From: Chitinophagaceae bacterium
Lineage (GTDB): Bacteria > Bacteroidota > Bacteroidia > Chitinophagales > Chitinophagaceae
Length of the DNA stretch: 64,000 nucleotides
Reading direction: 5' to 3'
NCBI GenBank assembly: GCA_024707305.1
Contig: JANPZZ010000014.1
Location: 124,001-188,000, forward strand
Shown here: piece after piece, positions 42,170-52,303 of the stretch
Position numbering within the stretch: position 1 is the stretch's first letter
Layout: each line of letters begins with the position of its first letter
Made by a program: the position numbers and the translations under genes
The notes under the pieces: generated by a model
What the model saw: only the letters and a program-made list of their open reading frames with translations
The model's database searches: none
What the model was told of the DNA's origin: nothing

Positions 42170-43030
42170 ATGAATAAAATAATATTGATATTTTCGATTT
42201 GTCTGTTGGCACAAGCTGCCGGGGCCCAACGTTTTCACGTAGGTATTTTTGGAGGGCTGGCCAACTATAATGGCGATCTCACTGATAAATATTACCCTTC
42301 AAAAACAACGAACGGTTCTGTTGGAATTACTGGTAACTTCGAATTTTCGGGACATTTCCGTCTCAGGGCGGGTTACACATATGCTGTTGTGGGCGGCGCA
42401 GATCGGTTTGCAAAAGATCCCGAAGCAATCGCCAGGAACCTTTCTTTCGAAACATCCATACACGAATTCAGCGCAGTAGGTGAACTCTATCTTTTCGATC
42501 TCGACGAAAGAAGATTCAGTCCCTACGGTTTTGCAGGACTGGCTGTCTACAAATTCAACCCATATGCCTACGACGCTAACATGAATAAGGTTTACCTGAA
42601 ACCTTTGAGTACAGAAGGACAGGGTCTGACGGGTTATCCTGAAAGCAAACCTTATGGTCTTACTCAAATGGCAATTCCTTTCGGATTGGGTGTGAAATAT
42701 GCATTTACAGAAAACCTCCAATTGGGTTTTGAAATCGGTTATCGTAAACTTTTCACCGACCATCTGGATGATGTGAGTGGTGCTTATGCCGATCCTGCTG
42801 ATCTGTTGGCACAACGCGGACAGCTGGCTGTTGACATGGCTTACCGAGGTGATGAACTGCCTGGAGGTAATCCCAATTTCCCGGCAAAAGGTTCGGGTCG
42901 TGGTGGCGCTGATTATAAAGATGCGTATTATTTTACAGGACTGCATCTCACATACCGCCTTGGCAATGGTGGTGGTGGTTTTGGCGGTGGACGCCGTAAT
43001 CGCCTGGGTTGCCCGGCCAATGTTTATTAA
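42170..43030 (+). CDS. PorG-like outer-membrane protein (DUF6089)
   Basis: 286 aa. A signal peptide (MNKIILIFSICLLAQAAGA) precedes a small beta-barrel-type region (FHVGIFGGLANYNGDL, RRFSPYGFAGLAVYKFNP, FGLGVKYAFTENLQLGFEIG) and a glycine-rich tail (GGGGFGGGRRNR). This pattern matches the DUF6089/PorG family, a T9SS-associated outer-membrane component. The link to T9SS fits the two T9SS cargo genes in the window, but other small barrel proteins look similar. Confidence 0.7.
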   Translation: MNKIILIFSICLLAQAAGAQRFHVGIFGGLANYNGDLTDKYYPSKTTNGSVGITGNFEFSGHFRLRAGYTYAVVGGADRFAKDPEAIARNLSFETSIHEFSAVGELYLFDLDERRFSPYGFAGLAVYKFNPYAYDANMNKVYLKPLSTEGQGLTGYPESKPYGLTQMAIPFGLGVKYAFTENLQLGFEIGYRKLFTDHLDDVSGAYADPADLLAQRGQLAVDMAYRGDELPGGNPNFPAKGSGRGGADYKDAYYFTGLHLTYRLGNGGGGFGGGRRNRLGCPANVY

Positions 43031-43208
43031 TCGTTTTTCATTTCGCTTCTAACAATTACTATCGCATTCCTTTTCCGTTTGGCAGATTAGCGGATTTAGG
43101 GGAAATTTGCCCGTTTAAACCTGCGTATTTGGCTTTTGTTTGAGAACCATCGGCTCTTCGCAGGTGTTTATTGTTTTTCCACTGTTTCCACAAAAATTTC
43201 TCCCCGAA

Positions 43209-45134
43209 ATGGCTTTTAAAAATCAGCAGGAATTTATAGACGCACTTGAACAGGCAGGCGAATTGGTTCGCATCAAAGAATACGTGGATCCCAAACTGGA
43301 AATCGCTGAGATCACCGACCGCGTTAGCAAAATGCCAGGTGGCGGTAAGGCTTTGCTGTTCGAAAATACCGGATTCGATTTTCCGGTACTGATGAATGCT
43401 TATGGCAGCGAGAAACGAATGTGTTTAGCATTGGGTGTAACTCACCTGGATGCCGTTGCAGAAGAAATTGAAGACTTGTTTAAAATGCTGTCGGCGCCAA
43501 AGGAAGGGATTCTGGATAAACTGAAACTGCTTCCCAAACTCGGACAGTTTGCATCCTGGATGCCAAAGGTGAGAAAGGGCAGGGGCGAATGTCAACAGGT
43601 TGTTGTTACCGACAACCCTGATATCACAAAATTGCCGGTTATCACCTGCTGGCCCAAAGATGGCGGACCTTTTGTAACGCTTCCTGTTATTCATACCAAA
43701 GATCCTAATACAGGACATCGTAATGTAGGAATGTACCGGATGCAGGTTTTTGGACCGCAGTTAACCGGTATGCACTGGCACCGGCATAAAGTTTCTGCCA
43801 AACATTTCAACGCTTATAAACAGGCTGGTAAAAAAATGCCGGTGGCTGTGGCACTGGGAGGCGATCCCGCATATGCATATAGCGCAACTGCACCACTTCC
43901 CGAAAACGTAGATGAGTATATGCTCGCTGGTTTTCTCCGTAAGAAAAAAAGTGGAGCTCGTACAATGTATCACTCAACCTGAGATTGAAGTACCTGCCGA
44001 TGCGGATTTTGTAATTGAAGGGTATGTTGATCCTGCGGATGAGTTAATCTGGGAAGGTCCTTTCGGCGACCATACCGGGTATTATTCACTGCCCGACTGG
44101 TATCCAAGATTTCATATCACGGCTATTACGCATAAAAAAGAATCCGGTTTATCCAGCAACCATTGTTGGTATTCCGCCGCAGGAGGACGCATGGCTGGGA
44201 AAAGCCACAGAACGTATTTTCCTCGCGCCAATCAAAATGACGATGGTGCCTGAGATACGCGATATGGATATGCCGATCGAAGGCGTTTTCCATAACCTGG
44301 TTATCACCAAAATCGAAAAAGAATACGCCGGGCAGGGACAAAAAGTGATGAATGCCATGTGGGGTGCCGGTCAGATGATGTTTAATAAAATTCTTGTTAT
44401 TGCCGACGGCAACAATAAAATTTCAGATTACAAACCTTTGGCGCAATACATCTCAAAAAAACCTTAACCCGGCAACTGATATCTATTTCTCCACCGGCCC
44501 AATGGATGTGCTCGATCATAGCTGCAGTAAAACAGGTTTTGGTGGAAAAATGTGTGTGGATGGTACCAAAAAATGGGACGAAGAAATATCGACGGAGTTC
44601 AACGATGACGTATTGAACAACAAACTGACGGAGGAAAGTCTGAAGGCGGCATTCGCTGAAATTAAACATGTGAATCTTTCACTTTTGAAGGATGCAATTT
44701 CATGTATCCTGATTTCAGTTGAAAAAAACAGGGTAGGACATATTAAATCGTTGCATCAGCAATTGTATACAGACGGCTGGCTGAGTGGTGTGAAACTTGT
44801 ACTGTATGTTGAGCATACGGTTGACGCCAACGATTTGCCAACTGCTCTATGGCGCTTCTGCAACAACCTGGATCCAAAACGTGATTCAGTATTGGCAGAA
44901 AACGCAGCCGACCCGGGCCAAATGGCTTCCATGGGCTTCGACGGAACCCGCAAAACCCCTGAACTCGATAACTTCCACCGTGACTGGCCCAATATCATTG
45001 TCGCAGACGACAATACTATTGCGTCTGTTGATCAGAAATGGGAGAGGCTGGGATTAGGTGCATTTGTACCATCGCCTTCGTTGAAGTTTAAGAGCCAGAT
45101 GTATGGAGAAGAAGCGGTAGTACAGGAAATGTGA
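43209..45134 (+). CDS. UbiD-family decarboxylase (three frame breaks)
   Basis: 641 aa after repair, usual for the family. N-terminal MAFKNQQEFIDALEQAGELV; then PGGGKALLFENTG, LGVTHLDAVAEEI, VTDNPDITKLPVITCWPKDG and GMYRMQVFGPQLTGMHWHRH. The enzyme uses prenylated FMN to decarboxylate aromatic acids. In Bacteroidota it is usually assigned to menaquinone or related quinone synthesis, but the substrate is not certain. One extra A each at 43944-43950, 44134-44139 and 44455-44461. Its stop TGA is part of the first unit of the following 8-bp array. Confidence 0.9.
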
Positions 45135-45232
45135 AAATGTGAAAATGTGAAAATGGGGAAATGAGGAAATGAGGAAATGTGAAAATGAGAAAATGAGGAG
45201 ACGAGGAAATGAGGAGACGAGGAAATGTCTTG
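45128..45232 (+). repeat. 8-bp tandem array (GTGAAAAT/GAGGAAAT)
   Basis: About thirteen 8-bp units running directly out of the UbiD stop codon. Inverted, degenerate partner units occur at 45385-45425. Confidence 0.88.
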
Positions 45233-45249
45233 AAAATCGGTAAACTTGA

Positions 45250-45370
45250 AAATCTGTATAATCTGTGTTTATATCTGTGTAAATCTGTGTGAAATTTCCT
45301 CAAATAATTATTATCCTGATAGCCGAAGAGCGTTCACACAGATCTATTCACAGATTTACACAGAATTTTG
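45250..45370 (+). repeat. ATCTGTGT stem-loop element, copy 1
   Basis: Forward ATCTGTGTAAATCTGTGTG (from 45273), then a spacer ending with CCTGATAGCCGAAGAGCG, then TTCACACAGAT (45333-45343) and CACAGATTTACACAGA (45350-45365). The right arm is split by CTATT, so the hairpin is imperfect. It is the second half of the 319-bp gap before the TraB/GumN gene. Confidence 0.85.
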
Positions 45371-45453
45371 TACCGTATCATTCACTATTTCCACATTTAC
45401 CTATTTTCATATTTACACATTTTCTTAAATTCGAAACAATTTAAAAATTAACT

Positions 45454-46359
45454 ATGAGGGTGTCTTTGGTATTAATGATGAGTCTGATTTCTTTTGCCGG
45501 CTGTTTTGGACAGGAATCTGAAGTACAACAGGGTGATAATACATTGCTGTGGAAAGTTACAGGAAATGGATTAACGCGTCCTTCGTACCTGTTTGGAACC
45601 ATTCACATGATCTGTAAAGAAGATGCAGGACTGAGTGCCAATTTGCAAAAAATAATCCGCGATGCGGACGAAGTGTATTTTGAAGTTGACCTGGACAACC
45701 TCCTGGAAATGGTGGGCATGGTTTCTAAATTCAAGATGCGTGGCGATACAACATTGAAAGACCTGCTGACTGAAGCAGAATACAATCGGGTAAAAGCCCA
45801 CTTTGAACAACATAATAGTTTGCTTCCGTTTTCCATGCTCGAAACTTATAAGCCCATTCTTGCTGCTTCCGTTTTAGGACAAAGCAGTATGCCCTGCGAA
45901 TCAATGTCGGCAATGGAGCAGGAGATTATGGCGGTTGCGAAAAAAGCAAACAAAAACATCAAAGGCCTGGAGACAATGGATTTTCAGGCGAGTGTTTTAG
46001 ATAATATTCCTTACAGTTTGCAGGCCGCGCAGCTTGTGAAATTCGTTGATAATGCAAGCACAGATTCTTCCGATGTGGAAATGCAATCGATGATGCAGGC
46101 TTACCGTGACCAGGATCTTTCCAAACTGGAAAAACTGATTACCGACAGTGATCCTGCTATCGCTAATTACACGGATATCTTATTAATCCAACGAAATAAG
46201 AACTGGGTTGAAAAAATGAAAACACTGATGGTAGAAAAATCTTTGTTGTTTGCAGTAGGTGCCGGGCATTTGCCAGGTGAAGAAGGTGTGATTGAATTGT
46301 TGCGTAAAGCTGGTTTTACTGTAACGCCTGAGTCCAATAAAACAACTAAGGTTATTTAA
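45454..46359 (+). CDS. TraB/GumN family protein
   Basis: 301 aa. Signal peptide with a possible lipobox (SLISFAGC). The family landmarks are RPSYLFGTIHMICKED near residue 45, ADEVYFEVDLDNL, and the C-terminal AVGAGHLPGEEGVIELLRKA. TraB/GumN proteins have a putative metal-protease-like fold with conserved GxxH motifs. Their bacterial function is not settled. Monocistronic, ending at a hairpin terminator. Confidence 0.87.
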   Translation: MRVSLVLMMSLISFAGCFGQESEVQQGDNTLLWKVTGNGLTRPSYLFGTIHMICKEDAGLSANLQKIIRDADEVYFEVDLDNLLEMVGMVSKFKMRGDTTLKDLLTEAEYNRVKAHFEQHNSLLPFSMLETYKPILAASVLGQSSMPCESMSAMEQEIMAVAKKANKNIKGLETMDFQASVLDNIPYSLQAAQLVKFVDNASTDSSDVEMQSMMQAYRDQDLSKLEKLITDSDPAIANYTDILLIQRNKNWVEKMKTLMVEKSLLFAVGAGHLPGEEGVIELLRKAGFTVTPESNKTTKVI

Positions 46360-46393
46360 TTATCCTTGCGTTTTTTTTGAATGATAGAAAAAG

Positions 46394-46422
46394 ATAAATG
46401 GCGCCTCCAGGGCGCCATTTAT
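46394..46422. terminator. Bidirectional terminator between TraB/GumN gene and ndk
   Basis: 12-bp stem ATAAATGGCGCC / GGCGCCATTTAT with a 5-nt loop between convergent genes. Confidence 0.85.
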
Positions 46423-46462
46423 TATGCGATCAAACTGTAAACTTCAATAGTTGAAGTAGCCA

Positions 46463-46879
46463 TTAGAATTTCTCAAGTCCGGAAAAGAAGAATGCGCCTT
46501 CGATAGCAGCGTTTTCATCGCTATCGCTACCATGTACCGCATTTTCACCTACAGAAGTTGCATACAGTTTACGGATGGTTCCTTCAGCTGCCTGCGCAGG
46601 GTTTGTAGCACCAATCAGTTCACGGAAAGAAGCAACTGCGTTGTCTTTTTCCAGGATCGCTGCGATGATGGGACCGCTGCTCATAAACTCAACCAGCTCT
46701 CCATAAAAAGGACGCTCTTTGTGCACTGCATAAAACTCACCCGCTTTCTCCGCTGACAGTTTTGTCAATTTCAGAGCTACGATACGGTATCCTTCCTTAA
46801 TGATCCTGTCCAGTATAGCGCCAGAATGTCCATTACGGAATGCATCAGGCTTAATCATGGTAAATGTGCGATTGCTCAT
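46463..46879 (-). CDS. ndk: Nucleoside-diphosphate kinase
   Basis: 138 aa. [19 protein letters not shown] at the start and [15 protein letters not shown], carrying the phospho-histidine, are definitive. It balances NTP and dNTP pools by a ping-pong phosphate transfer. The start at 46879 gives the standard N-terminus (MSNRTF), and a longer frame to 46903 is less likely. A TAACTTTG box lies 21 bp upstream (46901-46908, minus). Divergent from the DHH gene. Confidence 0.96.
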   Translation of the reverse strand: MSNRTFTMIKPDAFRNGHSGAILDRIIKEGYRIVALKLTKLSAEKAGEFYAVHKERPFYGELVEFMSSGPIIAAILEKDNAVASFRELIGATNPAQAAEGTIRKLYATSVGENAVHGSDSDENAAIEGAFFFSGLEKF

Positions 46880-46900
46880 ATTGTGATTGCTTTTGGGGCG

Positions 46901-46908
46901 CAAAGTTA
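46901..46908 (-). promoter_or_regulatory. -7 box TAACTTTG of ndk
   Basis: Exact TAnnTTTG match on the minus strand upstream of the ndk start at 46879. Confidence 0.45.
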
Positions 46909-47117
46909 ATGCCTTTTAAGTTACAGCTAAGATGTTTTCGGTTTCTCTTTTGAAAACAAGGGGAAAAAGTCGCTGGAAACGCTATTGATACTCCGGGAGT
47001 TATTTCAGCTTTTCGAGGTTTCATTTTACCAAAAGCATCGAAGAATTCCCGGGAAAGCAAAACCTGCTAATAATTCGCCGAAGTATACCCGAAAAACGAT
47101 AACTTAGCGGCCTCATT

Positions 47118-48125
47118 ATGAAGCCTGTTCAAGATTTTTTCCCCTGTTGCGGCAGCCTGCCCGCGTTGTAGTAACCATGCACCAGAAACCGGATGCGGAT
47201 GCCATGGGTTCGTCCCTTGCGCTAGCCCATTTTCTTCGGAAACTCGGGCATAGTGTCACCGTTATTTCACCCACCAACTGGGCAAAATGGCTCGACTGGA
47301 TGCCCGGCAGCAAAGAAGTGCTCGATTATGAAAGCATGCGCGCAAAAGCGGATGAAATATTAGACAATACAGACGTGCTGTTTTGCCTCGACTTTAATGT
47401 ATTTCTCCGTACACGTTATATGGCCGATAAATTACGCCAGATACAATGTACCAAGGTGCTGATTGATCATCACCAGGAGCCGGATGCTGCTTCTTTCAAT
47501 TTTTGGTGTAAGTGATACCGGTAAAAGTTCTACCTGCGAAATGGTTTATGATTTTATCGTTGATTCAGGCAATGCTGACCTCATCGATATGGACATCAGC
47601 GAATGCATTTATGCGGGTGTGGTGGCCGATACAGGATCATTCCGTTTTTCATCAACCAGTGCAAGTGTTCACCATCTTGTTTCTAAATTGAAAGAAAAAG
47701 GGCTGGACCATGTGCGCGTACATGAGCAACTGTTTGATAATTTTCTCGAAAATAAAATCCGCTTTACCGGGCATGTATTGCTCAACAGGCTGGAGTTTTT
47801 GTACGAATACAATACCGCGTTGATTGCCATTCCCAAATCGGACCTGCTGAAGTTTTATGTAAAAACCGGCGAGACAGAAGGGCTGGTGAACCTCCCTCAG
47901 TCGGTGCAGGGCATCAAACTGGTGGGACTTGTGATTGACAGGGATGAAGAAAGAAAGTGGAGTTTCCGTAGCAAAGGTGATTTTGATTGTAATACTTTTG
48001 CGCGTAGATATTTTAATGGCGGTGGACATTTCCACGCTTCCGGTGGCCGTAGCACTGATTCATTAGATGAAACGGTTCGCCGATTTAAACAGGCTCTAAA
48101 GGAAAACGAAAATTTATTACACTAA
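47118..48125 (+). CDS. DHH-family phosphoesterase, NrnA-like oligoribonuclease/pAp phosphatase (two frame breaks)
   Basis: 335 aa after repair. DHH domain motifs: TMHQKPDADAMGSSLALAHF, DVLFCLDFN, VLIDHHQEPD and AGVVADTGSFRFSST. The DHHA1 domain motif is FNGGGHFHASGGRS near the C-terminus. Enzymes of this type degrade short RNAs (nano-RNAs) and dephosphorylate pAp. One base is missing near 47135-47144 (T6C4) and one T is extra at 47500-47504. The FKBP gene follows 5 bp after the stop, so they are probably co-transcribed. Confidence 0.88.
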
Positions 48126-48130
48126 CAGGT

Positions 48131-49105
48131 ATGAAGAAAATCGTTCATTCTCTTTTATTTCTTGCTGCAACTATCTTTTTTGTTGCATGCAGTAATGTTG
48201 ATTACAGGAAGTCAAAAAGCGGACTTCTTTATAAAATCTTTCCATCTTCGGGTACAGATTCGCTGGCTGTTGAAGGCGATTGGGTAAAACTGCATTTCGT
48301 GCAGCGTGTCAATGATTCAGTAGTTCAGAGCACCTTTGGCAAAATGCCTATTTATGCGCGTGCTTCAAACGGACCCGACGCACACTATAGCCCCATTGAA
48401 TTGTTGAGTAAATTGAAAAAAGGTGACAGTGTGGTGGTGGTGCTTTATGTGGATTCCATGTATAGGAAAGGAGTCATACAGCAATTACCTCCAACATTGA
48501 AATTGACTGACCGGATCATTTACGATTTCAAAATACTGGAAGTATTCCGCGATGATAGTCTTTTCCGTGCCGACGAAGCACGCGAGCGTGAGCTTGATGC
48601 ACCCAGAATGCAGAAAGAGAAAGAAGAGCAGATGGAAAAGATGCGCGCCGAAATGATGGAGAAACGTAAAGCGGAAGAAGAAGAAATGGAGAAATCAGGT
48701 GAAGCGGCGAAAGGCATTAAGGCGATGGAAGATTATCTCGCTTCGAAAAATATCACCAATGCGAAAATGTTCGGCAAAGGAACATTTGTTGTGGTAAATA
48801 ATGAAGGAACCGGAGAGCAGGTTGCTCCAGGAAAATTTGTGGAAGTAGAATATGTAGGCAGCCTGGTACGCAACGACAGTATTTTCGACCGCGGATTGCT
48901 GGAGAAAAAACTGGGCAGGGGAGAACTGATTTCCGGAATGGAAGAAGGACTGGAAGCATTTAAAGCTGGTGGCAGCGGCACTTTGTTTATTCCCGGTTTC
49001 CGCGCATATGGTAAGAGCCATCCGCGTTTCCAGCCATTTGAACCCATGAAGTTTGATGTGAAAGTATTGAGGGTTTCAGATACGCTTTCAGCACCTCGGC
49101 AGTAA
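48131..49105 (+). CDS. FKBP-type peptidyl-prolyl isomerase lipoprotein
   Basis: 324 aa. Lipoprotein signal ending FFVACSNVDY. A first FKBP-like region (GDWVKLHFVQRVNDSVVQST) is followed by a charged coiled-coil linker (QKEKEEQMEKMRAEMMEKRK). The C-terminal FKBP domain is VAPGKFVEVEYVGSLVRND, LISGMEEGLEAFKAGGSGTL and RAYGKSHPRFQPFEPMKFDV. It likely assists folding of envelope proteins in the periplasm. Ends 82 bp before a terminator. Confidence 0.9.
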   Translation: MKKIVHSLLFLAATIFFVACSNVDYRKSKSGLLYKIFPSSGTDSLAVEGDWVKLHFVQRVNDSVVQSTFGKMPIYARASNGPDAHYSPIELLSKLKKGDSVVVVLYVDSMYRKGVIQQLPPTLKLTDRIIYDFKILEVFRDDSLFRADEARERELDAPRMQKEKEEQMEKMRAEMMEKRKAEEEEMEKSGEAAKGIKAMEDYLASKNITNAKMFGKGTFVVVNNEGTGEQVAPGKFVEVEYVGSLVRNDSIFDRGLLEKKLGRGELISGMEEGLEAFKAGGSGTLFIPGFRAYGKSHPRFQPFEPMKFDVKVLRVSDTLSAPRQ

Positions 49106-49186
49106 TAATTATATTTTATATTAACATATCGTTGATAAGTCGCAGTTGTTTTTGACTTTTATTTGAAAATAATTCTGCAACTTTAC

Positions 49187-49230
49187 ACCGTTCCGGAAGC
49201 CACCTTCATTCCGGAACGGTTTTCCTTTTT
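49187..49230 (+). terminator. Terminator after the FKBP gene
   Basis: Perfect 12-bp stem ACCGTTCCGGAA / TTCCGGAACGGT with a 10-nt loop, followed by TTTCCTTTTT. The 49231-49450 stretch after it shows nothing recognisable. Confidence 0.88.
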
Positions 49231-49449
49231 AGGGGATTGCGCACACTGGCCCCGTTTTTAGTCCAAGGTCCACACTACTTTCCCGCCCTTTTGAAAATGT
49301 CCACCATTCATGCACCGTACTGTCGCATAAAGTATCCATTCCTTTGAATATCGCTGAAAAACACCAGCCATCTATGGCCTGATTAGAACCTTTTTTCTGG
49401 CCCAAATCCCGGTAATTATTACCGGGATTTTTTGTGGAATGGATCTTAA

Positions 49450-49590
49450 ACTATTATCTGTGTAAATCTGTGTGAATCTGTGTTTATATCTGTGTAAATC
49501 TGTGTGAAACCTACTCACATATTTATCATCCTGATAGCCGAAGAGCGTTCACACAGATTTACACAGATATAATCACAGATTTGCGCTGAT
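49450..49590 (+). repeat. ATCTGTGT stem-loop element, copy 2
   Basis: Left arm 49484-49508 (TTATATCTGTGTAAATCTGT...) and right arm 49548-49572 are perfectly complementary over 25 bp, with a 39-nt loop ending in CCTGATAGCCGAAGAGCG, the same loop sequence as copy 1 at 45.3 kb. Additional ATCTGTGT half units flank it. Confidence 0.9.
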
Positions 49591-49604
49591 TTTTATAAAG
49601 TGCC

Positions 49605-49660
49605 ATTTACAATTTCCCCAATTCCACATTTTCTCATTTTCCACATTTTCTCATTTTCAA
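49605..49660 (-). repeat. 8-bp tandem array on the minus strand after folP
   Basis: On the minus strand reads GAAAATGAGAAAATGTGG, i.e. the standard array in the direction of the gene it follows. The last codons of folP (VEKCEIV) also look derived from array units. Confidence 0.8.
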
Positions 49661-50491
49661 TTACACAATCTCACATTTCTCCACCAGTATCATCGTTTCT
49701 ACAGCCTCTTTCACATCGTGCACACGCAAAATATTTACTCCTTTCGTAAGCCCGATTGTATGCAACACGGTTGTTCCATTGAGTGCTGCTTCGGGGGTTA
49801 TGTTGAGCGTTTTATAGATCGTGGATTTTCGGGAAATGCCCATCAATACCGGGCGGTTTAGCATTTGGAATAGTTCAAGGTTGTGAATTAGTTCAAAATT
49901 GTGTGAGATGGTTTTACCAAAACCAAAGCCCGGATCAATGACCCATTCGTCAATACCCAGTTCTTTTAGTTTTTCAGAAAAGCCGATGAAGAAATCCAAC
50001 ACCTCACGTGTTACATTTTCGTACTGCGGTTGTTTCTGCATCTCCTTCGGCCGACCCTGCATATGCATAGCTACGTACGGAAGTTTTAATCGCGACACAG
50101 TAGGCAGCAATAGCGGATCAATTTGCCCCGCACTGATGTCGTTAACAATACCAGCACCTGCCGCTGCGGCTTCTTCCGCCACTTTTGAATAAAATGTATC
50201 AATCGATAAAATAATATCAGGAAATTGCTGGCGTATGGCTTCCAGCACCGGAATCACGCGCGTCGCCTCTTCATCGGCCGACAACATATCGCTACCGGGA
50301 CGAGTGCTTTGTCCACCCAGGTCCAGGATGGCGGCCCCTTCCGTGATCATTTTTTCAGCCAGTCGTAACGCCGCATCCTTCTCCGCCTGACGGCTTCCGC
50401 TGTAAAAAGAATCAGGTGTGGTATTGATAATGCCCATAATTGCTGGTTTATCCAGCTGCAGCAACTTTCCGGCACAATTGAGCGTGTACAT
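49661..50491 (-). CDS. folP: Dihydropteroate synthase
   Basis: 276 aa. PAIMGIINTTPDSFYSGSR, AAILDLGGQSTRPGSD, LSIDTFYSKVAEEA, GIVNDISAG, DEWVIDPGFGFGKTISHNF and VLMGISRKSTIY are the full set of DHPS motifs. It condenses para-aminobenzoate with dihydropterin pyrophosphate in folate synthesis. Start at 50491 (MYTLNCAGK), the longer frame to 50644 overlaps the divergent gene's promoter. The C-terminal VEKCEIV runs into the repeat array. Confidence 0.95.
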   Translation of the reverse strand: MYTLNCAGKLLQLDKPAIMGIINTTPDSFYSGSRQAEKDAALRLAEKMITEGAAILDLGGQSTRPGSDMLSADEEATRVIPVLEAIRQQFPDIILSIDTFYSKVAEEAAAAGAGIVNDISAGQIDPLLLPTVSRLKLPYVAMHMQGRPKEMQKQPQYENVTREVLDFFIGFSEKLKELGIDEWVIDPGFGFGKTISHNFELIHNLELFQMLNRPVLMGISRKSTIYKTLNITPEAALNGTTVLHTIGLTKGVNILRVHDVKEAVETMILVEKCEIV

Positions 50492-50506
50492 TCTGCTTCG
50501 TTTCGT

Positions 50507-50514
50507 TATTTTTG
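50507..50514 (+). promoter_or_regulatory. -7 box TATTTTTG upstream of DUF1599 gene
   Basis: Exact match in the divergent region between folP and the DUF1599 gene, 45 bp before the chosen ATG. Confidence 0.45.
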
Positions 50515-50559
50515 AGGCTAAAGATAGGCATAACAAGGGGCGCATCGCCAAAGAACCAC

Positions 50560-51135
50560 ATGAATACAACCGATCTGCAATACGACCAGGCAATAGATAG
50601 CTGCAAAGATATTTTTGTGAAAAAAGCGCGTGACTACGGCACAAGTTGGCGTGTGTTGCGTACGATCTCGATTGTCGACCAGATTTTTATCAAAGCACAA
50701 CGCATACGTACCATCCAGGAGAAGGGGCAGCAACGTGTGGCCGACGATATCGTGGGTGAATTTCGTGGCATCATCAATTATGCAGTAATTGGTTTAATAC
50801 AACTCGATCTCCGTAGCGAAGAACCGGAAGAACTGGATGCCGACACCGTAGCTGCACTTTATACCAAACATGTTGGCAACAGTAAACGCCTGATGCAGGA
50901 TAAGAACCACGACTACGGCGAAGCATGGAGAAGTATGAGCCAGGAAAGTTTTGTAGATCTCATTCTAATGAAACTGCAACGCATTCGCCAGATTCTTGCC
51001 AACGATGGCAAAACACTCATCAGCGAAGGCATTGATGCCAACTATCATGATATTTTAAACTATGCCGTATTTGCATTGATTCTGATTGCTGAGAAAAAAG
51101 CCGACGGCAACAACATAATATTCTTTCCGAAATAA
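50560..51135 (+). CDS. DUF1599 protein (two repeats)
   Basis: 191 aa built of two similar halves: FVKKARDYGTSWRVLRTISI ... AQRIRTIQEKG and MQDKNHDYGEAWRSMSQESF ... LQRIRQILANDG, each ending with a NYAVIGLIQL/NYAVFALILI helix. This is DUF1599, also called nucleotide-modification-associated domain 1. A link to modified nucleotides is proposed for the family but not proven. BT_3928-type gene follows 11 bp downstream, a common Bacteroidota pairing. Confidence 0.87.
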   Translation: MNTTDLQYDQAIDSCKDIFVKKARDYGTSWRVLRTISIVDQIFIKAQRIRTIQEKGQQRVADDIVGEFRGIINYAVIGLIQLDLRSEEPEELDADTVAALYTKHVGNSKRLMQDKNHDYGEAWRSMSQESFVDLILMKLQRIRQILANDGKTLISEGIDANYHDILNYAVFALILIAEKKADGNNIIFFPK

Positions 51136-51146
51136 AAACAAATTGC

Positions 51147-52259
51147 ATGAAAGCACTTGTTTGGTCAGCGAGGATCATCGTGGGGTTACTGTTTATCTTT
51201 TCCGGCCTGGTAAAAGCGAATGACCCATTGGGTTTGAGCTATAAAATGCAGGAGTTTTTCGAGATATGGGGATGGCATTCTTTAAATGACCATACACTGC
51301 TCAGCTCGGTGCTCATGAATGCTTTCGAAATCATTGCAGGATTTGCCTTGCTGCTGGGATGGCGCGTGAAATTGTTTACGTGGCTGCTGCTGATCATGAT
51401 CGTGTTCTTTACCTTCCTCACAGGCTATACATATGTTACAGGAAAACCTGCAAACTGCGGCTGCTTTGGTGACTGTCTGCCCATTACCTCCAAAACATCG
51501 TTTCTAAAAGACGTAGTGCTTACTATCCTGATTGCATTTCTCGTTTGGAAGCATAAATATATTCAGCCGGTACTGACGCCTAAACTGCGATTGATTATCA
51601 TGGGAATGGTGACCGTTTTCAGTTTTGGTTTACAATGGTACGCACTTACATACCTGCCGCCAGTAGATTGTCTGCCGTTTAAAAAAGGTAATTCAATTCC
51701 TGAAAAAATGCAACCGCCTGCAAACGCAATTCCGGATAGTTTCGCCATTCGTTTTGTATATGAAAAGGACGGAAAGCGATTTGAATTTGCTCCGTCCGAA
51801 TTACCTGCTAATCTCGGCGAATACACTTATGTGAGCCGCGAAGATAAATTGGTAAGAAAAGGTAACGCGGATCCTAAGATCAAAGGCTTCCGGTTGAGTG
51901 ATGCCGAGAACAACGACCGCACAACCGAAGTATTATCACAACCACAGGCATTAATATTATTTATCGAACATTTTGATGATGTTCCTTTTTCAAAATGGTC
52001 CGATGAGTTGAAGAAGATTCATCAACTCGCCATTCAAAAGCAAACACCGCTCTATGTGGTTGCGCGTTTCGCCGACGATGTAAAAGCCAAACTCGCATCG
52101 GTAGGAATGGGCGATCTTGAGGTCTTTACTGCAGATGTGGTTGCCATTCACACAGCAGCACGTACAAATCCATGTTTATACTTGTTGAGAAATGGAGTAA
52201 TCATCGATAAACAGGGATACAAACGTTTTGGAGATATATCGGCGGCGCTTTCTAAATAA
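51147..52259 (+). CDS. BT_3928-type membrane protein: DoxX/MauE-like with thioredoxin-like C-terminus
   Basis: 370 aa. The N-terminal half has four membrane helices (LVWSARIIVGLLFIFSGLVK...) and a cysteine motif NCGCFGDCLPI. The C-terminal half (ALILFIEHFDDVPFSKWSDE ... TNPCLYLLRNGVIIDKQGY) looks thioredoxin-like and faces the periplasm by prediction. A role in periplasmic redox balance or methylamine-utilisation-like maturation is possible, not shown. Co-transcribed with DUF1599. Confidence 0.85.
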   Translation: MKALVWSARIIVGLLFIFSGLVKANDPLGLSYKMQEFFEIWGWHSLNDHTLLSSVLMNAFEIIAGFALLLGWRVKLFTWLLLIMIVFFTFLTGYTYVTGKPANCGCFGDCLPITSKTSFLKDVVLTILIAFLVWKHKYIQPVLTPKLRLIIMGMVTVFSFGLQWYALTYLPPVDCLPFKKGNSIPEKMQPPANAIPDSFAIRFVYEKDGKRFEFAPSELPANLGEYTYVSREDKLVRKGNADPKIKGFRLSDAENNDRTTEVLSQPQALILFIEHFDDVPFSKWSDELKKIHQLAIQKQTPLYVVARFADDVKAKLASVGMGDLEVFTADVVAIHTAARTNPCLYLLRNGVIIDKQGYKRFGDISAALSK

Positions 52260-52303
52260 GCAATGGATTTTATTTTCATCGTAGCAATCAGCAAAAACAA
52301 AAA

